A DNA stretch of 64,000 nt from Gelatoporia subvermispora B (Eukaryota; Basidiomycota; Agaricomycetes; Polyporales; Gelatoporiaceae): contig KB445791.1 in NCBI GenBank assembly GCA_000320605.2, positions 2,902,576 through 2,966,575 of the forward strand. Reading direction: 5' to 3'. Below the pieces are notes generated by a model that was not told where the DNA came from, did no database searches, and saw only the letters and a program-made list of their open reading frames with translations. Shown here one piece after another: positions 57,804-64,000 of the stretch (position 1 is its first letter; each line of letters begins with the position of its first letter). Made by a program: the position numbers and the translations under genes.

Positions 57804-59830
57804 ATGGAGGAGACTCGACAGTCAATCATAGATTTCGTTCCTTGCTCAGGTCCCATCAATCAATCAATGCAGCTACTGCATCGGCAGCCTGACGCTGGGA
57901 TCCTTGTTTGTCCCGCCTCTGCAACACAAAGCCTACGATATGACTCAGGATCTACGTGAGTCAAACCACTTCTCTACCGAGATCGAGATCGAAACTACCT
58001 TCTGACCGAATCTTATTATTAGTGTTCGCACTGAACTCCTGACAATCCATGGGGGAACACACAGTTCCGCATGGGCGTTGAAGTCAGTCGCTAATACATC
58101 GTGGTGATGAAAAAAATAAAATAACACAACACTCATAGATCTTCCACCAATCCCGGTCAATGGAAGATGTGCATCAATCCCGAAGGATCCCCTTACTATG
58201 TGACCACATCCCATCCCTTCAGCATAGTCACGGACTCTGTCATACAAGAAGGTGGCACGCAGGAGAAGCTGAACAAAGGGATTCATCATATTATGGCCCA
58301 GATCGAAGACATGTCGTTCCCAATGCCAAGAAATGCGGAACTGTACATCCGATTCGATAAAGCCACGGGAGGATGCAAGTACTACTTCGTGGACCATGAT
58401 GCTCAAACCGAATTCTGGCTGCAAGATGTCGAAATGGCCTCAATAGGGATGCCAGAGGTTTCCTCCGTTTATCACACAAGTGAGGGACATCTTCATTTTT
58501 ACCACACGGAATGACCAACGGAGTTTGGTGCGCAGAGCACATTCTACAGGAACACTACTGGACACACGTGGAATTTTTTCCATACAGATCCATTCCAAAG
58601 CATCTGAGGGTAGAACTAGCTGACCTTCTCCGTCATGCACGCGCAGGTGAGAAGGCAGCTTGAGACAAAACTAGCAGCCGGATGACGAACATTTTACAGA
58701 CCAAATGACGTCGGACAACTCGACGTTCCCTTACAGTGCTCAACAATGCGCAGACTTTATTCAAATCATCGACACTCAGGGTCTGCTATCTAGGTTTTTT
58801 CACCTGACGCTCTCTCTGACAGATAATCCATATAGCTGATGAAGTGACAGAATATATGACTTGCCTTGTCGGTACGTGCGACGTGAACTACTTATCAAAC
58901 TACGCTGTCCTGACGACTGAACTTGTCAGCACGGATTTGGGTCATGATTGGTTTGTTACGACAGTGGTTTTGCCAGGTGTTTGTGCTAAGACCTCTCGGA
59001 CGTAGCCCGCCACCGGTACGATCACTTCTACGGAGAACACCATGCTCGTCTTTGCCGCGACCAGGGGATTTTGGGAAAGCCCGCAGCACAAGTTGATCTC
59101 GGCATGAGAATCTGCTCGGCTCTCCTGTTCTATTTCCCCATGGGGGTCCAGGTTGAGCTCGAGCTCCTTTACGTGGACAACCTAGTCTATGCAATCCATT
59201 GGCGCACGTTTGTAAGAGAAATTACGAAGAGCTGGCGGGATGTTGTGAAACTCGTATGTGCTCCACTTTTACCATTGCACAGTGTCTCACAATCTGTGGT
59301 CGATCATACAGGATGTTGGGATGTTGATGTAAGACCCCACGCGCCGAACGTGCGACCATGCACAACTGACTATGTTCCAGAATCAACGCAGCATTTTTGA
59401 ACTTCGTCACCGGCGTGCCTTCGATGTATCCGGGATTGGCCTCTATGCTCCTCGCCACGGGTGGATTACTGTCGGGAAATATTCTTCTGCACAACTACGC
59501 CAAAGCCGGAAAAGTCAATGCTGCCACAGTTGTAAGGCAGTGCTCCTCGTCCTGGAATCATCTGTCTGACGTAAATGGCAGGCTGTTTACCTTCGTCAGG
59601 TCGAACACAAAAAGCTAGGGTTCGGGCCTATTGCCGCCGCGTTTTCTATCCCCAAAGCCTTCACCTTGTGGTCCATTCTCTTCTTTGTCTTAGAGTTACT
59701 GACTACCATTTCCTTCATCCCGGATCCGATCAACCTCTGTGTTATGATTGTGGTGGCGTGTCTGATGGCCGTAGCATTCATTTTCATGGCAGCAGTCCTC
59801 CGACAGGCATCTGTAAATTTCCTTGCTTGA
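57804..59830 (+). CDS. WW-like N-terminal, multi-TM agaricomycete protein
   Basis: Ten exons: 57804-57955, 58139-58479, 58536-58646, 58700-58780, 58836-58871, 58930-58950, 59006-59253, 59312-59328, 59381-59531 and 59582-59830. They join in phase to 468 residues. The family is common and multicopy in Agaricomycetes and has no assigned function. It starts with a WW-like segment (PGQWKMCINPEGSPYYV), then a soluble region with YFVDHDAQTEFWLQDVEM, EHYWTHVEFFP and YSAQQCADFIQIIDTQ. The helical region has HRYDHFYGEHHARLCRDQ, HWRTFVREITKSW, and four hydrophobic segments near the C-terminus (GVPSMYPGLASMLLATGG, LWSILFFVLELLTTISFI, a long INLCVMIVVACLMAVAF and neighbours). Exon lengths of 36, 21 and 17 nt are small but phase-consistent. 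The start is uncertain. The broken relative at 50.8 kb covers exons 2-5 only. Confidence 0.8.
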
Positions 59831-60047
59831 AAAATATAACTATCACTGAATTGTAGATGCTATGAATGTCCCATTGCCTGCCGCATGCCCAGGAGCCACT
59901 CTTGGCCCTGGTCCCGCAACCTACTTTACGCTCCTGGAACGACACTTGTATCTGTTATATCTATGATCACGCTTTCCTCGCAAATGAAGTGATCGCCAGT
60001 ACTCTACTTTACAGCCAGTTGTGAAGGTATATGAGGTATGCAGGCGA

Positions 60048-61503
<1,456 letters not shown>

Positions 61504-64000
61504 TCACTTGACCGTGATCCTGACGGGTCCGTAGGGCTCAGTCTGGGCGACAGCGATCAGGTCCTTAGTCGCCAGCACTGTCATCACGAAACAACCAAAA
61601 CAAATCCGCCAGTGACGAGGGATGTGTCAGCGACATGTTGTGCCCAAATTGACTTGACACTCACCCAGACAATGATAAAATGCTGATGCAGCAACACGTT
61701 TCGTACTAGTCGCCTTCGGAGCCACATCGTCCAGAGATAGCGTCGATGTCGATCCGGGCAGCGACCTTAACTGCATCTTCGCATACCTGAGACATGCGCG
61801 TGAGTAAGTAGAATCAGAGCAGGCATCGAATGCACGCACTCGAGGAAGTTAAAAGAGTGTCGTTCCAGTGTCAAGAGGCCCTCCGACATTTGAGATTCAT
61901 TGACCTCTGCGCTTGCTTCAGGCACTGTTGCAATAAACTTAGTGAAACTCAGACAGACCACGATTACTGGATCATACCTTCAAACTCGAATTCATCCGCA
62001 CTCAGATGTGGCTGTCCAAACCCAAAACCTGCAGGAGAGTCGGCAACGCCTCTGGTGTGTAGCGGGCTCTCCCTCCGGCTGCCAATGGAGTTTCCTCTCA
62101 TCCGTATATCGGCCTTGCTCAGACTTTTCCTGGCACTACTCGACCTACCCAGTTCGAACGCTCCACCATATACCGATGAGCTGGCACCTGCATTATCCCA
62201 AGGGAAAAAAGCGCTTCGTTGGGAACCAGAGATAGCTTCTCCAGGGCGGCCTATCTCGAAGTCGAAGTTGTGTCCGATCGCAGAGGGTGGTCGAGAAGCA
62301 TGACGCGCTTGTCCCGGTTCCTACTCGTCGTCGGATTTCAGCGCCTCAGTCGCCTAGCTCGAGGTTGCATCATACCTCAGATGAACGCAGCCGTGACTCG
62401 TGCTCGTCCCCTGGTACCTGTGCGTCGAATGCACCTAGACAGAGTCAAAGGGCTCAACATGACGAAGTTACCTCCAGGGAGCTCACCGAAATCGCCGAAG
62501 TACCCATAACCATCTCCATCATAATTGAAGTTCATGTCTACATCCATGAGAGGGCCAGCTAGTTGCTCATCGCGGACGTCCTTGCTCGCCGCGTCTCGTG
62601 CCTCCGTTATAGGACCAGCTTCACCTATCTTCCGTCGCTTAGAAGGTGGTTGGCCTAACAGCTGTGGCATAAGCCCGTAAGTTGAAGAAATAAATGAACG
62701 CCGTCGATACCATGCGTCTCCATATGCAAAGTGCCAGAGCGAGCTTCCACATGAAGTCGGAAATTTTCCAGCCAAAAGTCGACCAGGACGGGTGCTTGTA
62801 CTGGACCAGGTGCATGTTAGCTTCTTAATCCAGATGCATTTCGACGAGTACTCACTGCCCTGGGGAACACCCCAGATCATCTCTTCGAGGAGGTTCCCAC
62901 TGTCTTTCTCGTATTTCTTTTGGATGAGCTCACGCCTCAGGCTATCTTGGCCTTCTACGTAATTAGCGCGCGCCATCTGCAATGGGGGACGGGGAGAAGG
63001 ATTTATTACCCGGAGTTAGTCGTAATTAAGATACAACACGACGAAGGGCTGACCTTGAGTTCTTCATCTGTCAGCTCTGTGCGTGCGTCCAAGAGCAGCC
63101 TAACACGCTTCGCTTTCTTCTGACCGGGCGGCTTCTCGGTGTCGCCCTGGTCTTCAACGGGCAAGACATTCCCGTTTGCATCACGAATTGGACTGAAAGG
63201 TGCAAGAGGCACAACGATAGATGCAGGCGGAGGTGAGCGAATACCGGGGTCTTCGTGAAGCGGGAAGTCTTGACCCAGTCCCTCATATCCGAACATTATT
63301 GGTACGTCAGATGGAGGTTCAGCACCAATGCCACCATCATCTCCACCGAAGTTGAACAGGTTCTCTGCGGGAGCGCTGTCCGCTGGTGAGAGTACTGCTG
63401 AGGAAAATTCCAGAGACAACTCACCCTCCCGGAGGAACGCCAGGGGAACCACCCCATCCCTCCCCGAGTTCCTTCGCCAATTCGTCTCCGATATCTCCAA
63501 GATCTATCGCTGCGTGATCAAAGAGGTTATCATCGAATCCAAAGCCGCCGTCAAATTGAGACGAAGACGGTCCGGCGCCTCCGAACCCTGTCGCACTCAA
63601 GGGAGCTTCGAATGGTCCCGACAAGAGCAGGTCGTGGTGTTCATCGAGAGTATACTGATTCATCCTAGGGTCTTCGATCATAGAAGAGAGTTTGTCTCTC
63701 CCCTTTCCCTTCTTTTTCGCTTTTCTCGTCTTAGGATCGAACTCATCGTCAGATTCATCCTGTCTTGCACTTATATCTGCGTGAATGTGAGCGGTTTCTG
63801 CGAGGTGCAAGAGAAAAGTACATGCCGTACCTGCTTCATCCCATCCCTATCAAAGTTGCAAGACAGCATCGACTTGGTTGAGGTGACACCGTGCAAGCTG
63901 TAGACATCGAACTCACCACGAAGAGTGCGTCGAAATCCATCGCGAAGGCGGTCCCGGGATCAACAGCAATGGTCAGGGCATCGGGCCTATGTTGAGAGGA
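61504..64000 (-). CDS. Rad21/Rec8-type cohesin kleisin (5' end outside window)
   Basis: Exons in transcript order: 64000(partial)-63917, 63846-63831, 63797-63425, 63375-63054, 62976-62856, 62794-62711, 62654-62472, 62434-62376, 62320-61978, 61924-61840, 61786-61665 and 61577-61504. About 620 residues are in the window. Kleisins close the cohesin ring by binding SMC1 and SMC3. The visible N-terminal end is RPDALTIAVDPGTAFAMDFD. The middle has the stretch RVRLLLDARTELTDEELK and ANYVEGQDSLRRELIQKKYE, then VDFWLENFRLHVEARSG. The winged-helix C-terminus shows STKRVAASAFYHCLVLATKD and ends PYGPVRITVK. The SMC3-binding N-terminal domain is off the window, so mitotic Rad21 and meiotic Rec8 cannot be told apart. 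Splice choices at 63425/63375 and 62711/62654 were set by phase. Confidence 0.88.

Larger units (their letters stand above)
51551..58880 (+). repeat. Segmental duplication, unit 2
   Basis: Same order and orientation of landmarks as unit 1, ending inside the intact WW-like gene after its exon 5. It is about 0.7 kb longer than unit 1, mainly between the SGGD segment (about 54.66 kb) and the WW-like gene, where a candidate gene at 56129-56592 lies that I could not find in unit 1. Confidence 0.6.

Noticed and set aside
44945..58880. CRISPR-like or satellite array to explain the recurring segments
   Set aside because: Copies are two, kilobase-spaced and gene-derived, not short regular repeats.

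Overview
This window is nuclear DNA of a filamentous basidiomycete, most likely an Agaricomycete. The genes are packed with 45-60 nt GT-AG introns, several initial or terminal exons are only 12-22 nt long, and many families are typically agaricomycete: a DUF6589 protein, RTA1-like clusters, and a WW-like N-terminal/membrane C-terminal family. All exon models were built by hand from splice signals and reading-phase continuity. No database or expression check was possible.

Layout, left to right. 0.4-3.8 kb holds a DUF6589 repeat-family gene. 4.8-7.5 kb encodes a Ser/Thr/Pro-rich single-pass membrane protein. 8.1-9.7 kb encodes a conserved one-TM fungal protein. 10.1-12.7 kb (-) is a GT31 galactosyltransferase. 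13.7-15.2 kb (-) is a GST-like protein, divergent from an SGT1-type CS/SGS protein (15.5-16.3 kb). 17.2-17.6 kb is a small Cys/His gene with a frameshift. 18.9-28.9 kb carries three RTA1-like lipid-translocating exporter genes in tandem. Next come dihydrofolate reductase (29.5 kb), mitochondrial ribosomal protein bL36m (30.4 kb, -), a DMT-family transporter (30.9 kb), a PPZ-type phosphatase (33-34.6 kb, -), cytosolic ribosomal protein uS17 (35.2-36 kb, -), a seven-TM receptor-like protein (36.4-38.2 kb, -), DNA ligase I (39.3-42.8 kb) and MPC1 (42.9-43.5 kb, -). From 43.9 to 59.8 kb lies an accessory region. The right edge has IPP isomerase (60.0-61.0 kb, -) and a Rad21/Rec8 kleisin (61.5 to beyond 64.0 kb, -).

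The most notable structure is in 44.9-58.9 kb. Landmarks recur in the same order and orientation about 6.6 kb apart: the 3' end of one gene family, a tiny Gly-rich gene, and several decayed fragments. The unit ends with a WW-like gene that is broken at 50.8-51.5 kb and intact at 57.8-59.8 kb. At about 51.55 kb the broken WW-like copy runs straight into a 5'-truncated, decayed copy of the 43.9 kb gene. That is the junction expected from a head-to-tail segmental duplication.

Functionally, the window mixes housekeeping genes (replication, cohesion, isoprenoid and folate metabolism, mitochondrial pyruvate import, translation) with fast-evolving membrane and accessory families. Candidate MCB-like ACGCGT sites lie upstream of DNA ligase I and are clustered between the GST-like and SGT1-like genes. 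I saw no CRISPR array, rRNA or convincing tRNA gene.
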